NCBI RefSeq assembly: GCF_002097535.1
Contig: NZ_CP020772.1
Span: forward strand, 2,914,001-2,978,000
DNA length: 64,000 nucleotides
Source: Halobacillus mangrovi
GTDB taxonomy: Bacteria; Bacillota; Bacilli; Bacillales; Halobacillaceae
Reading direction: 5' to 3'
The notes under the pieces are model-generated. The model searched no databases. It had not been told where the DNA came from and worked only from the letters and a program-made list of their open reading frames with translations. Both the position numbers and the translations under genes were made by a program. Below are positions 20,202 to 28,622 of this stretch, piece by piece. Position 1 is the stretch's first letter. Each line of letters begins with the position of its first letter.

Positions 20202-20930
20202 ATGATGGGAAGAAACGGATCTTTTAAAGAATATAGCATTGAAAGCAGCTATCTAAACGAAACGATGACATTAAGAGTGTACGTACCCGAAAATTACTCT
20301 CCATTATACAAGTACCATTTCTGTATTATGCAAGATGGAAATGACTATTTCCAAATGGGTCGTGCGGCCACGCTTAGTGATCAACTGCATGCCGATGAGG
20401 AAATTGAGAATACGATTTTCATTGGTATCCACTATAATGACAAATACGATCGTCAGGATAAATATCATCCAGATGGAAAAAAACAAGCGGATTATGTAAA
20501 TTTTCTAATTCGTGAAGTGGTTCCATTCCTTGATGAGGAATTGCCTGGATTCTGTATGGGCAGAGGTCGTACGCTTGTCGGTGATTCATTAGCCGGTACA
20601 CTGGCTTTAATGACCGCTGTGAAATTCCCGAACGTTTTTGGGAACGTCATCATGCAGAGCCCATATGTGGATGAACACGTGAAGGAAGTTGTCATGTCGA
20701 CGAAGGATTTTTCACCATTAACGATTTATCATACGATTGGAAGTCAGGAAACGGATGTAGAAACAACAGAAGGCGCTAGGAAAAATTTCCTTGAACCGAA
20801 TTTGGAACTGCATGATTTCTTGAAGAGTCAGTCGCTTGATTACACGTTTTATGAACTAGATGGTAACCACACATGGGGGACTTGGCAAAAAGATTTCAAA
20901 CGCGCTTTACTTACTTTGTTTGGAAAATAA
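20202..20930 (+). CDS. yjcH: Esterase-family alpha/beta hydrolase (YjcH-like)
   Basis: 242 residues of the esterase-D/enterochelin-esterase fold. The nucleophile serine is in VGDSLAG (G-D-S-L), and an acid and a late histidine (DGNHTWGTW) complete a plausible triad. No signal peptide. The ATG at 20202 has AGGAGG 6 nt upstream. It is followed by yjcG and yjcF in the same direction, the gene set known from B. subtilis. The substrate is unknown. Confidence 0.85.
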   Translation: MMGRNGSFKEYSIESSYLNETMTLRVYVPENYSPLYKYHFCIMQDGNDYFQMGRAATLSDQLHADEEIENTIFIGIHYNDKYDRQDKYHPDGKKQADYVNFLIREVVPFLDEELPGFCMGRGRTLVGDSLAGTLALMTAVKFPNVFGNVIMQSPYVDEHVKEVVMSTKDFSPLTIYHTIGSQETDVETTEGARKNFLEPNLELHDFLKSQSLDYTFYELDGNHTWGTWQKDFKRALLTLFGK

Positions 20931-20968
20931 TTTCTAATAGTAAATGAGAATCAGGAGGGGTTAGTCTT

Positions 20969-21484
20969 ATGAAATATGGTATTGCGATATTTCCATCGAA
21001 AAAAGTACAAGATGAGGCGAATTCATATCGAAAGCGCTATGATCCTCACTATGCATTAATTCCACCGCACATTACATTAAAAGAAGCTTTTGAAGCGGAT
21101 GAGAGTGAAATCGAAAACACAATAATTCCTGAACTAAAGGAAATTGCAAAAAACACCCAGCCTTTTTCTTACGGTATTTACAAGGTGAGCACATTCTCAC
21201 CTGTGACTAACACGATTTACTTGAAGATCGAACCGTCTGAAGAAATCTTCGGGTTAAACGAAAAGCTTCATTCAGGTCCACTACATGAAGAGAAAGACTA
21301 CGCATTCGTTCCCCACATCACGATCGCCCAGAAACTGACCGATGCTGAGTTTTCTGACGTGTATGGCAGCTTGAATATGTCGAAGTTCGATATCCAGGAT
21401 GAAGTTGATCGTTTCCAACTGCTTTATCAACTAGAAAACGGTGCTTGGAGCGTATATGAAACGTTCCGTCTTGGTAAAGGGTAA
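20969..21484 (+). CDS. yjcG: YjcG, 2H phosphoesterase superfamily
   Basis: 171 residues with two His-x-Thr motifs (PPHITLKEAF at about 31 and PHITIAQKL at about 112), the catalytic pair of 2H phosphoesterases related to 2'-5' RNA ligases and cyclic phosphodiesterases. Length and opening KYGIAIFPSK match YjcG. CAGGAGGGG precedes the ATG. The natural substrate is undetermined. Confidence 0.92.
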   Translation: MKYGIAIFPSKKVQDEANSYRKRYDPHYALIPPHITLKEAFEADESEIENTIIPELKEIAKNTQPFSYGIYKVSTFSPVTNTIYLKIEPSEEIFGLNEKLHSGPLHEEKDYAFVPHITIAQKLTDAEFSDVYGSLNMSKFDIQDEVDRFQLLYQLENGAWSVYETFRLGKG

Positions 21485-21489
21485 TTCCA

Positions 21490-21918
21490 ATGGATATCCG
21501 CCGAGTTTCAAATCAACAAGAAAAAGACGACGCGTTCCAAGTTAGGCGCGTCGTCTTTATCGAGGAACAAAACGTTCCAGAAGAGTTGGAAATCGATGAA
21601 AATGATCAAACAGCCGTCCACCTTGTGGGTTACGAAGAAAAACATCCTGTTGCTGCCTCCCGTCTCAGGTTCGTTGATGGATACGGAAAGCTTGAGCGCA
21701 TTTGTGTCATGAAGAAATATAGAGGTCATTCTTTTGGAAAACAAATGATTAGTTTTATGGAACAGATCATTAAAGATCATGACAGGGATACCGCTAAATT
21801 AAATGCTCAAACCCATGCGGAGAGTTATTACCAATCACTTGGTTATGTGACCGTTTCGGACGAGTTTATGGACGCCGGAATCCCTCACGTCACTATGATC
21901 AAAAAACTCAAATCATAA
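21490..21918 (+). CDS. yjcF: GNAT-family N-acetyltransferase (YjcF)
   Basis: 142 residues with the GNAT acetyl-CoA motif A pattern (ERICVMKKYRGHSFGKQMI: R-G-x-S-x-G-K) and preceding ASRLR strand. Matches YjcF, next to yjcG with a 5-bp gap. The acceptor is unknown. Confidence 0.9.
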   Translation: MDIRRVSNQQEKDDAFQVRRVVFIEEQNVPEELEIDENDQTAVHLVGYEEKHPVAASRLRFVDGYGKLERICVMKKYRGHSFGKQMISFMEQIIKDHDRDTAKLNAQTHAESYYQSLGYVTVSDEFMDAGIPHVTMIKKLKS

Positions 21919-21919
21919 A

Positions 21920-21945
21920 ACCTGCCCAAACGGCAGGTTTTTTTC
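21920..21945 (+). terminator. Terminator of yjcH-yjcG-yjcF
   Basis: CCTGCC pairs with GGCAGG, followed by seven T. Confidence 0.92.
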
Positions 21946-22010
21946 GTTTAGATCCTGTGGTGTTTGTCTAGAATTGAAAGTATATGACAACACAAGGATC
22001 GTGATTAAGT

Positions 22011-22688
22011 ATGGAATATCTAAGAATAACAGCAGAAACGTTTTTCGGGTTTTTTGCCCTTTTCGTTCTCACAAAAGTCTTAGGAAAAACACAGATCACT
22101 CAAATAACTGCCTTTGACTTCATCGCGGCACTTGTATTAGGCGAATTGGTAGGAAACGCCTTGTACGACGATAAAATTGGAATTGCAAAAGTTGCTTTTG
22201 CCATATTTTTATGGGGCGTGCTCATCTATGTTACCGAAATCATAACAGAGAAATTCAAAGGAACACGAAGCATATTAGAGGGAAAACCTGCTCTTATCAT
22301 TCATAAAGGCAAAATCGATAGAGATCAAATGAAAAAAAATAAATTAGATATTAATCAACTGCAGCATTTATTACGATCTAAAGATGTTTTTTCAATACAG
22401 GAAGTCGAATATGCTGTTCTTGAAACAGATGGAACCGTTTCTGTATTGAAAAAATCTCCTTACCAGAATGTCAACCGAATGGACATGAACTTAAAGCCCG
22501 AGAGCGTTCCTCTTCCAATGGCACTGATCAGCGATGGAGAAATCTTATGGGATAACTTAGAAGAAGCCGGTTTTGATGAAAAGTGGCTAAACGACCAACT
22601 TAAAGCACAAAACGTCAATAAGCCGAGCGACGTCTTTTATGCTGAATACCAGGAAGGTAACTCACAATTGTTTTTACTTAACTTTTAG
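22011..22688 (+). CDS. DUF421 membrane protein
   Basis: 225 residues: three N-terminal membrane helices (FGFFALFVLTKVLG; the TAFDFIAALVLGELVGNAL segment is the DUF421 hallmark), then the cytoplasmic domain with LEGKPALIIHKGKI and LPMALISDGEI. It is closer to the common Bacillus form than the one at 12694. The 3' end overlaps the convergent MBL-hydrolase gene by 11 bp. No reaction is known for the family. Confidence 0.88.
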   Translation: MEYLRITAETFFGFFALFVLTKVLGKTQITQITAFDFIAALVLGELVGNALYDDKIGIAKVAFAIFLWGVLIYVTEIITEKFKGTRSILEGKPALIIHKGKIDRDQMKKNKLDINQLQHLLRSKDVFSIQEVEYAVLETDGTVSVLKKSPYQNVNRMDMNLKPESVPLPMALISDGEILWDNLEEAGFDEKWLNDQLKAQNVNKPSDVFYAEYQEGNSQLFLLNF

Positions 22689-23580
22689 CACTTGAATGGA
22701 ACACCCACCGATGACCAGCGATATCATCTTGGATTCGCTGGTCTTTTTTTAGTGCGATCAGATAAGCGGTGACGGCCGTTCTATATAACAGCCACTGAGA
22801 AAGCTGGGGAGTGTTTACTTCATAGTGATCACACATAGCTGCAACCACTGATTCATGGCTGACCCCTTCGTTTTGAATAATGTAATTTTCAAGCCAGTCA
22901 AGAAGTCTTGCATGTACGTCAATATTTTGCTGGATGGTTTTTGATGGATTTTCTTCAAAAGGTCCATGCCCTGGGACTGCCCCTTCTATTTCTATGGACA
23001 GCAATTTTTCTAAACTTTTTATCGTCAGATCTGTATCAGTGATATAGGGAATGATATGCTTACGTAAAGCGTCTTCTCCAAAATAACTGTCCGCTGCATA
23101 CAAAATTCCATTCACTTTAAGGGCCAGTTGATGGTAACTGTGGCCGGGGAACAGTAAAATTTCTCCTTCAATCTCTCCTGCTTGAAGGCTGCCTTCACTA
23201 ATGACTTCATCAATTCTTATCGATTCACCTTCCAGAAACTTGTTCCTTAGTTCTTGTACAGGATCATTGCCACCGAATAAATATAGCGGTTCAAGCTTTG
23301 GATTCCTTAAAATCGCTTCTTCAAATGTGGGGGCGTACGTGTAGACTTCATAATTTTCCTGTATGTAAGCTGCACCTCCGTAATGATCAGCGTGCGCGTG
23401 CGTAATAAAAAGGTGCGTCAATGGAAGCTCTCGATCTTTGAGCTCCTTGAGCACCTTTTTGATTGAAGATTTATCGATCCCTGCATCAATCAACAGACCC
23501 GTAGTCCCCGATTGAACGTAGCCAATGTTTACAGAGCTTTGAAAATAGTAACATGTTGCATTGAGCTGTTGAAATGACAT
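22678..23580 (-). CDS. Metallo-beta-lactamase-fold hydrolase
   Basis: 300 residues. The zinc motif THAHADHYGG is at about 60-69, with later metal ligands in FPGHSYH and VPGHGPF; the C-terminal helical part suits a DNA- or substrate-specific cap. The GGGAG ribosome site supports the ATG at 23580. Family members include glyoxalase II-like and lactonase enzymes; the substrate cannot be read from sequence. Tail-to-tail overlap with the DUF421 gene. Confidence 0.88.
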   Translation of the reverse strand: MSFQQLNATCYYFQSSVNIGYVQSGTTGLLIDAGIDKSSIKKVLKELKDRELPLTHLFITHAHADHYGGAAYIQENYEVYTYAPTFEEAILRNPKLEPLYLFGGNDPVQELRNKFLEGESIRIDEVISEGSLQAGEIEGEILLFPGHSYHQLALKVNGILYAADSYFGEDALRKHIIPYITDTDLTIKSLEKLLSIEIEGAVPGHGPFEENPSKTIQQNIDVHARLLDWLENYIIQNEGVSHESVVAAMCDHYEVNTPQLSQWLLYRTAVTAYLIALKKDQRIQDDIAGHRWVFHSSAKS

Positions 23581-23604
23581 AACAAACTACTCCCTTTAGC
23601 TTTT

Positions 23605-23886
23605 TTATATGGTTTCGCTAAAGTTCTGTCCTTTTCCTGTCAATTCTGAGTAAATTTTTTCTCTTATACCGGAACTCTTTCCTGCATGAAATTCCATTGA
23701 TGTATGCAACGTTTTGGTCAGAGAATCTTGTCGTTCCTGGTTATTTGGATTTTTGGAGTGGGTCAAATTGCAGTCTAACGTCGCTTTATATACTTTATGA
23801 AGGACAAAGGGAGATCGCTGCTTCGGGATTGTTCGCTTCTGATAATCCTGGTATTGGTAATGGTTGACCGGCAGAATATACCCCAT
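23605..23886 (-). CDS. Small conserved-looking protein of unknown function
   Basis: 93 residues starting GYILPVNHYQYQDYQKRT; GGAGGAGG lies directly upstream of the ATG at 23886, while an in-frame extension to 23913 reads through that ribosome site. Rich in Gln, Lys, Ser and Tyr; no signal peptide or membrane helix. The position in a spore-gene neighbourhood suggests, without proof, a sporulation link. Confidence 0.65.
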   Translation of the reverse strand: MGYILPVNHYQYQDYQKRTIPKQRSPFVLHKVYKATLDCNLTHSKNPNNQERQDSLTKTLHTSMEFHAGKSSGIREKIYSELTGKGQNFSETI

Positions 23887-23958
23887 ACTACCTCCTCCTC
23901 TTACTTGCTGCATACCCTTTTTTTAAACTCACTATGCGATCCGTATTAGATGAGAACA

Positions 23959-24171
23959 TCACTCAAAGAATCGCTCCATTTTCCCCATCTGTTTGTTTAA
24001 AAATTTCTCCATATCAGTCATTCGCTTTGTAAAACGCTTATCCCACGCTTGAAAATCTTTCTCCCAAGCATCGAACTTCTTCTCAGGCTGCTTGATAATT
24101 CCATTCATTTTCGACGTTTCCTCATCCATTTCCTTTAATACTTCAAAAATAGACTTGTATTTTTTACTCAT
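23959..24171 (-). CDS. Short coiled-coil protein coupled to the YjcA-like gene
   Basis: 70 residues, almost entirely amphipathic helix with repeated aromatic/charged segments (AWEKDFQAWDKRFTKRM). Its ATG overlaps the stop of the preceding DUF1360 gene (ATGA), so it depends on translational coupling rather than its own ribosome site. I do not recognise a family. Confidence 0.65.
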   Translation of the reverse strand: MSKKYKSIFEVLKEMDEETSKMNGIIKQPEKKFDAWEKDFQAWDKRFTKRMTDMEKFLNKQMGKMERFFE

Positions 24172-24503
24172 AAATGGCGGTCACTCAATCCGTAAAGAGC
24201 CGATTGCAGACCTGCAATGGAGAGCAGCAGCACGAGCCATTCACCGTAAGGAATATAATAATAAAAGGCTATCATAATCGCCGCTGACCATACTCCCACA
24301 CACCAATGACAGCTTAGACCTTCACCAATCCACCCTTTTGGTTCTATCCACTCTTCCTCTTCTCCCTGATCGTTTACAATAACTTTCGTATTCATGAACG
24401 GTTTACGCAGCCATTCCATGATCAGATCACGAACGATCAAACGTGTAAGTCGAAAACTGGCAAACCCTAAAATCAACAATTCTAACCACGTTATGCTTCC
24501 CAT
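24168..24503 (-). CDS. DUF1360 membrane protein (YjcA-like)
   Basis: 111 residues with two or three hydrophobic helices. The pattern ASFRLTRLIVRD ... LRKPF ... LSCHWCVGVW ... GLQSALYG is typical of DUF1360. B. subtilis YjcA of this family is a sporulation protein beside the cot genes, as here. The ATG at 24503 has AAAGGGGG upstream; the longer frame to 24536 runs into a terminator. The CxxC pair could bind metal or form a disulfide. Confidence 0.8.
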   Translation of the reverse strand: MGSITWLELLILGFASFRLTRLIVRDLIMEWLRKPFMNTKVIVNDQGEEEEWIEPKGWIGEGLSCHWCVGVWSAAIMIAFYYYIPYGEWLVLLLSIAGLQSALYGLSDRHL

Positions 24504-24523
24504 ACTCTTGTTCCCCCTTTTCA

Positions 24524-24555
24524 TGAGAAAAGCCACTACCTTCCATGTAGTGGCT
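24524..24555 (-). terminator. Terminator upstream of the YjcA-like gene
   Basis: AGCCACTAC pairs with GTAGTGGCT, followed on the minus strand by TTTTCTC. It ends the Arg/Asp-rich gene transcript. Confidence 0.8.
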
Positions 24556-24569
24556 GCAATGATATGAGA

Positions 24570-24806
24570 TTAGAACCAACGGAAGCCTCCACGACGGTCA
24601 GACGATTCATCGCGATGATCTCTTGAACTGCTTTCACGATCACGATCTCTATCGTCATCTTTTCTACGACGGCGCCCCCCGAAGAATGGATCGAATCGAT
24701 TATCACGGTGGCGATCATGACGATCGTCTCTTCTAGGTTGGATCACAACATTTTCTGCTTCTATGAATAGGTCGTCGACTTTTATGACCCTTCTCTTTTC
24801 AGACAT
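24570..24806 (-). CDS. Arg/Asp-rich small protein, possible spore-coat component
   Basis: 78 residues. A short ordered start (KRRVIKVDDLFIEAENVVI) is followed by a low-complexity tail of Arg, Asp, His and Ser (DRHDRHRDNR, RRRRKDDDRDRDR) ending GGFRWF. AAGGAG lies 9 nt before the ATG at 24806. It is divergent from cotZ, and such tails are common among coat and crust proteins. The family is not recognised. Confidence 0.7.
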   Translation of the reverse strand: MSEKRRVIKVDDLFIEAENVVIQPRRDDRHDRHRDNRFDPFFGGRRRRKDDDRDRDRESSSRDHRDESSDRRGGFRWF

Positions 24807-24945
24807 ATTATTCATCTCCTTATTCGAAGTCATTGTTAATCTATGGTGTTTGACCTATTCAGGTATAGTCGTTCGCCCATTCTTCTAGAAAAAGTTATCG
24901 ATTGCCTAAAAACAGACAAATGCCCACACCGACCTAAACACCCAA

Positions 24946-24954
24946 CATATTCTA
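24946..24954 (+). promoter_or_regulatory. Candidate sigma-K -10 element of cotZ
   Basis: CATATTCTA matches the sigma-K -10 consensus CATANNNTA, with AC dinucleotides at a suitable -35 distance, 43 bp before the cotZ ATG. Late mother-cell expression is expected for a coat gene. Confidence 0.55.
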
Positions 24955-24997
24955 TTAAAGACAATACGTCAATTCGTATGGAAAGGGGAAAATTTTA

Positions 24998-25504
24998 ATG
25001 AGCTGTGGTAAAAAATTCGATACGGGCTCTTGTGTGATTGACATTCTTAAAGATATCGTAGATGCTCAGAATGACGTAATGCGTGACTGCACGACGAGCT
25101 GTGAACGTTCCATTGCGGATCTATTAGGTGATGTGGGCGGAGGTTCTGGTTTCGATACCGTTCCTGTCATCCTTTATTGTAAAGACTGCAAACCTTTCAA
25201 AGGTTACGGTACGAAACGAAACGATCCTTGTAATGTTAAGGGAAGCTTCTTCTTCCGCGTGAAATCTGTCGATGACGATGGTTGCGCGATCCTAGAACTT
25301 CTTTTCTCTGACAATCATCGTGTAGGCGGTGTTGAAGACGAGGAATCTTCTTCAAGTTCGAGCAACCACCACCGTCCAATCGTTGATCCGAAATCACCAG
25401 CACAGCAGGATTGCGACGACCTTCGCGCATCCGGCATCTGCATCACGGTCGACTTGAATTGCTTCTGTCACGTGACATGTCTTCCAGCTGCTGCAACTCT
25501 ATAA
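24998..25504 (+). CDS. cotZ: Spore-coat/crust protein, CotZ/CotY family
   Basis: 168 residues, about ten cysteines spread along the chain. It begins with SCGKKFDTGSCVIDIL and ends with DLNCFCHVTCLP, both typical of CotY/CotZ; the Ser-run insert near residue 120 is in the variable region. CotZ is a morphogenetic protein of the outermost spore crust that cross-links through cysteines. GGAAAGGGG precedes the ATG. Only one CotY/CotZ copy is in the window, and it faces the cotO gene. Confidence 0.92.
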   Translation: MSCGKKFDTGSCVIDILKDIVDAQNDVMRDCTTSCERSIADLLGDVGGGSGFDTVPVILYCKDCKPFKGYGTKRNDPCNVKGSFFFRVKSVDDDGCAILELLFSDNHRVGGVEDEESSSSSSNHHRPIVDPKSPAQQDCDDLRASGICITVDLNCFCHVTCLPAAATL

Positions 25505-25511
25505 GACACTT

Positions 25512-25544
25512 AAAAAACCGCGCTCACTAGGGCACGGTTTTTTT
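25512..25544. terminator. Bidirectional terminator between cotZ and cotO
   Basis: AAAACCG(C)G(C) pairs with its complement around CACTAG, flanked by A- and T-runs. Confidence 0.85.
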
Positions 25545-25548
25545 GTGC

Positions 25549-26064
25549 TTAAAATCCAATCAAGCGAATATCTGTGATTTTTTCAAAAGGTACATCTTGA
25601 TGATAAGGGCGTTGAAAAACTTTCATCGATACAATGCCATCCTGGTAATCTGTAATGTAGCCCCGATAAGCTTCCTCATCAGTGGAGACTTCACATTTCA
25701 TCTTAGGAACATGAGGAGATAATTGAAAAAAATAATTTACCTTTCCCTCAAGGTCTAAGTCCTGAAAGCGCTGTCTCCTTTCCCGAGGCTTTTGTGCTGT
25801 AGATTCATTTTCAGCTGATGAGGTATCTTCCTGTTCGGTTTGTTCAGCATTGGATTCAGCTCTTTCGACCGTACCAGCAGCATTTTGGTTTCTTAATCGA
25901 AGCTCCATTTCGTGTATGGATGTGCCTCCACTACTACTCGATTGAGAAGAGGTTGACGAGCGTTGTGAACGAAAGCTCGTTTGCATCGGTACTTCCGCCG
26001 GTTTAAATTTAGGTTGGGCAATATAAAGCATCGGCTGTTTCGCCAAACGTTTCTTTTCAGCCAT
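25549..26064 (-). CDS. cotO: Spore-coat morphogenetic protein CotO
   Basis: 171 residues. N-terminal KQPMLYIAQPKF, a Ser/Gln/Glu-rich disordered middle, and a C-terminal conserved part with SPHVPKMKCEVSTDEEAYRGYITD and an ending FEKITDIRLIGF, which matches CotO. CotO acts in outer-coat assembly downstream of CotE. In B. subtilis cotO lies between fabI and cotZ; here the carnitine operon separates it from fabI. Confidence 0.9.
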   Translation of the reverse strand: MAEKKRLAKQPMLYIAQPKFKPAEVPMQTSFRSQRSSTSSQSSSSGGTSIHEMELRLRNQNAAGTVERAESNAEQTEQEDTSSAENESTAQKPRERRQRFQDLDLEGKVNYFFQLSPHVPKMKCEVSTDEEAYRGYITDYQDGIVSMKVFQRPYHQDVPFEKITDIRLIGF

Positions 26065-26261
26065 ACGGATCTCTCCTTTATTTATCGGTCATCATTCTAT
26101 GTATATGCCTAGTCCCTCCAGCCATGTTCATAAATGAACTGTTTTGAAAAAAAGAAGGACTTAAGTTTTTTCTAACCTGTAAACGAAGCCCTCATTCCTT
26201 AGTTAGAAAAGGCGATCCGTAAGCATACATTATTGTACGAAAACCTTCTTCGTTAATACAT

Positions 26262-26292
26262 TTAAAAAAGACAAGCAGCTACACTGCTTGCC
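26262..26292 (-). terminator. Terminator of the cdh operon
   Basis: GGCAAGCAG pairs with CTGCTTGTC on the minus strand and ends in TTTTTT. Confidence 0.88.
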
Positions 26293-26300
26293 TCCTCCCA

Positions 26301-26771
26301 TTATTTTTTTCGAATTCCGATTGTCCGTCCAGCTTGCTTCGGCTGCTCCTGACCGGCCTGTTCTTGATAAACTTTCGTGATGGTTTTTGCTACGGGCGGC
26401 GGAAATGGAGCCCCCCGTCCTTCGTTTTGATCGATCCCCATCAACATTTCTTCTAGTGTGGCAACTAAATCTCCTGTTTCATTCTTCATTGAGAAAAACA
26501 GATGGATACGCTTTGTGTCATAATCAAGAACATGAGCGCTGATTTCAAGGGCTTGCCCTTCTTTCATTTCCTTTAGATAGCATGTATGGGTTTCCAATGT
26601 GAAAATCGTGTACATCCAATGATTCCGAGCATCCTCGTTAAGGCCGATGTGTTCAATAAACGCATCTGTCGCCAGACTGAAGGCGCGGCTGTATTCAGCA
26701 TCGTTCATATGTCCATTGTAATCGACCCATTCAGAGGGGACCGATTTAGTAAAGCGAAAGGATGATTTCAT
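26301..26771 (-). CDS. cdhB: Thioesterase, probable betainyl-CoA thioesterase (CdhB-like)
   Basis: 156 residues, hot-dog fold of the 4HBT family (SEWVDYNGHMNDAEYSRAF is the active-site helix region). By position in cdhC-cdhA-cdhB it would hydrolyse betainyl-CoA to glycine betaine and CoA, the last step of carnitine breakdown known from Pseudomonas and Halomonas-type pathways. AAAGGAG precedes the ATG at 26771, one base after the cdhA stop. The reaction is inferred from context. Confidence 0.82.
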   Translation of the reverse strand: MKSSFRFTKSVPSEWVDYNGHMNDAEYSRAFSLATDAFIEHIGLNEDARNHWMYTIFTLETHTCYLKEMKEGQALEISAHVLDYDTKRIHLFFSMKNETGDLVATLEEMLMGIDQNEGRGAPFPPPVAKTITKVYQEQAGQEQPKQAGRTIGIRKK

Positions 26772-26772
26772 G

Positions 26773-27729
26773 TTAAACGCTCCTTTTTTCGCTGGTCTTC
26801 TCTGACTCTTTTGGCCAGTATTCTTGAACAAGGTCGTAAAGACGGATCAAAAATTCATTTCTATTTTGATCAAGTTCGGACATTGTCATGCCGTTCGACT
26901 GATGTTCACAGCCAGAAACTACTTTGTCATAGAGCTCGTCCGTCAACTCTGGTGCTTTGAGCTTCGTCCATGGTTTTTTCAGAGCAGGACCGAACTGCTT
27001 CAGCATATGACGCATGCCGCCTTCCCCACCCGCGAGGTGGAAGGTCAAGAAAGGTCCGTATTGGGCATAGCGAAGACCAGCGCCGTGAGTAAAGGCTTTA
27101 TCGACTTCCTCTGTTGTTGCAATCCCTTCATTGACGATATGAAGGGACTCTCTCCAGATTGCTTCAATTAGACGGTCCGCAATGTGGCCTTCAATTTCGT
27201 GACGAACGTGCAGAACACTCATCTGCATCCCTTCATAAATAGATATTGCCTTTTCAACGTTCTCAGCTGACGTCTGTTTGCCGGGTACAATTTCCACTAG
27301 CGGTAGGATATACACCGGGTGGAAAGGATGTGCGACGACAAACCGTTCGGGATGCTGGAGATTCGCCTGCAGCTCTGACGGCATAATGCCGGATGTGCTT
27401 GATCCTATAATGGCATCTGATCTCGAGTGCTGGTCAATATCCTTTAGCACCGTCTTCTTCAGTTCTTCTATTTCGGGTACGTTCTCCTGAATAAAATCAG
27501 CATCTTTTACAGCTTCAGATAATTCTTTTTTAAATGTTAACCGTTCTTTTGACGCACCCTCAGCTAATCCAAGCGCATTTACGTATGGCCATGCATGATC
27601 GACAGCCTCGCGCATCCGCTCTTCCGCACCTTCCGCCGGATCTGTGGCTACAACGTCATGTCCTTGAGCAAGCATACGGGCGATCCAGCCATTTCCGATG
27701 ACTCCTGTACCTACTACGGCCATTTTCAT
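26773..27729 (-). CDS. cdhA: L-carnitine dehydrogenase
   Basis: 318 residues of the 3-hydroxyacyl-CoA dehydrogenase superfamily: NAD motif GTGVIGNGW (about 7-15), SSTSGIMPSELQ, AHPFHPVYILPLVEIVPG, and EGHIADRLIEA. This pattern is that of carnitine 3-dehydrogenase rather than of acyl-CoA enzymes. It oxidises L-carnitine to 3-dehydrocarnitine. The start overlaps cdhC by 4 bp (ATGA). Confidence 0.9.
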   Translation of the reverse strand: MKMAVVGTGVIGNGWIARMLAQGHDVVATDPAEGAEERMREAVDHAWPYVNALGLAEGASKERLTFKKELSEAVKDADFIQENVPEIEELKKTVLKDIDQHSRSDAIIGSSTSGIMPSELQANLQHPERFVVAHPFHPVYILPLVEIVPGKQTSAENVEKAISIYEGMQMSVLHVRHEIEGHIADRLIEAIWRESLHIVNEGIATTEEVDKAFTHGAGLRYAQYGPFLTFHLAGGEGGMRHMLKQFGPALKKPWTKLKAPELTDELYDKVVSGCEHQSNGMTMSELDQNRNEFLIRLYDLVQEYWPKESEKTSEKRSV

Positions 27730-28622
27730 GATTGTCTTCCTTCCCGTGGGTTTCGCAGATTCAAGTACTCGCGTGCTTCCTGTGGTGTCATTGGTTCAAG
27801 ATCCAATCCACGAAGGATTGTGACCGCTTTGTCGACAAGCTGTTCGTTCCTAGCGACCACACCTTTGGATAGGTAGATGTTGTCTTCCAATCCAACACGG
27901 ATATTTCCACCAAGCATGGCTGCTTGTGCAGCGATCGGCATCTGCATACGGCCGATTCCGAAGGCAGACCAGTGTGCATTTTTTGGAATACGATTCTTCA
28001 TATAGAGGATCGTTTCTACATCAGCAGCCGCTCCCCAAGGAATTCCTAGACAGAATTGAAACATTGGATCCCCGTCAATTAACCCTTCTTCAACTAGTTG
28101 ATTGGCAAAACGAACGTGACCGGTATCAAAACATTCAAGCTCCGGCTTTACACCGTTTTCCTGTATCATTTTCGCCTGATCACGCAGCCAGTCAGTCGGA
28201 CTCATATAAATCATGTCACCGAAGTTCGTACTTCCACAATCCAATGTACACATCTCAGGGAGCAATTCCCCAACAGGTTCATGGCGCTCTGATGGTGTCT
28301 GAATATCAGTGCCATCTCCACCTGCTGCCGGTGTATTCAAACTTGGGATAAAATCACCCCCGCCGCCAGATGTAATATTTATGATCACATCTGTTTCTGA
28401 TTCACGTATCCGATCCACAATCTCCCGGTAGTGCTCTATATTGTGGCTGATGCCTCCTGTTTTTGGATCACGCGCATGAACATGGGCGACAGTCGCACCT
28501 GCTTTTGCCGATTCAATGGCGGATTCCGCGATTTCCTTGGGTGTAACAGGGACGTGTGGGTTTTTTTCTAACGTATCTCCTGCTCCTGTTACAGCAGAAG
28601 TTAACAATACTTTATTTTTCAT
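27726..28622 (-). CDS. cdhC: 3-dehydrocarnitine cleavage enzyme (BKACE family)
   Basis: 298 residues of the DUF849/BKACE family (3-keto acid cleavage enzymes). Zn-binding histidines sit in AHVHARDPKTG and the INITSGGG and GSTNFGD segments are typical. The family combines a beta-keto acid with acetyl-CoA; with dehydrocarnitine the products are betainyl-CoA and acetoacetate. First gene of the operon, GAAGGAGG before the ATG. No carnitine transporter or regulator is adjacent. Confidence 0.9.
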   Translation of the reverse strand: MKNKVLLTSAVTGAGDTLEKNPHVPVTPKEIAESAIESAKAGATVAHVHARDPKTGGISHNIEHYREIVDRIRESETDVIINITSGGGGDFIPSLNTPAAGGDGTDIQTPSERHEPVGELLPEMCTLDCGSTNFGDMIYMSPTDWLRDQAKMIQENGVKPELECFDTGHVRFANQLVEEGLIDGDPMFQFCLGIPWGAAADVETILYMKNRIPKNAHWSAFGIGRMQMPIAAQAAMLGGNIRVGLEDNIYLSKGVVARNEQLVDKAVTILRGLDLEPMTPQEAREYLNLRNPREGRQS

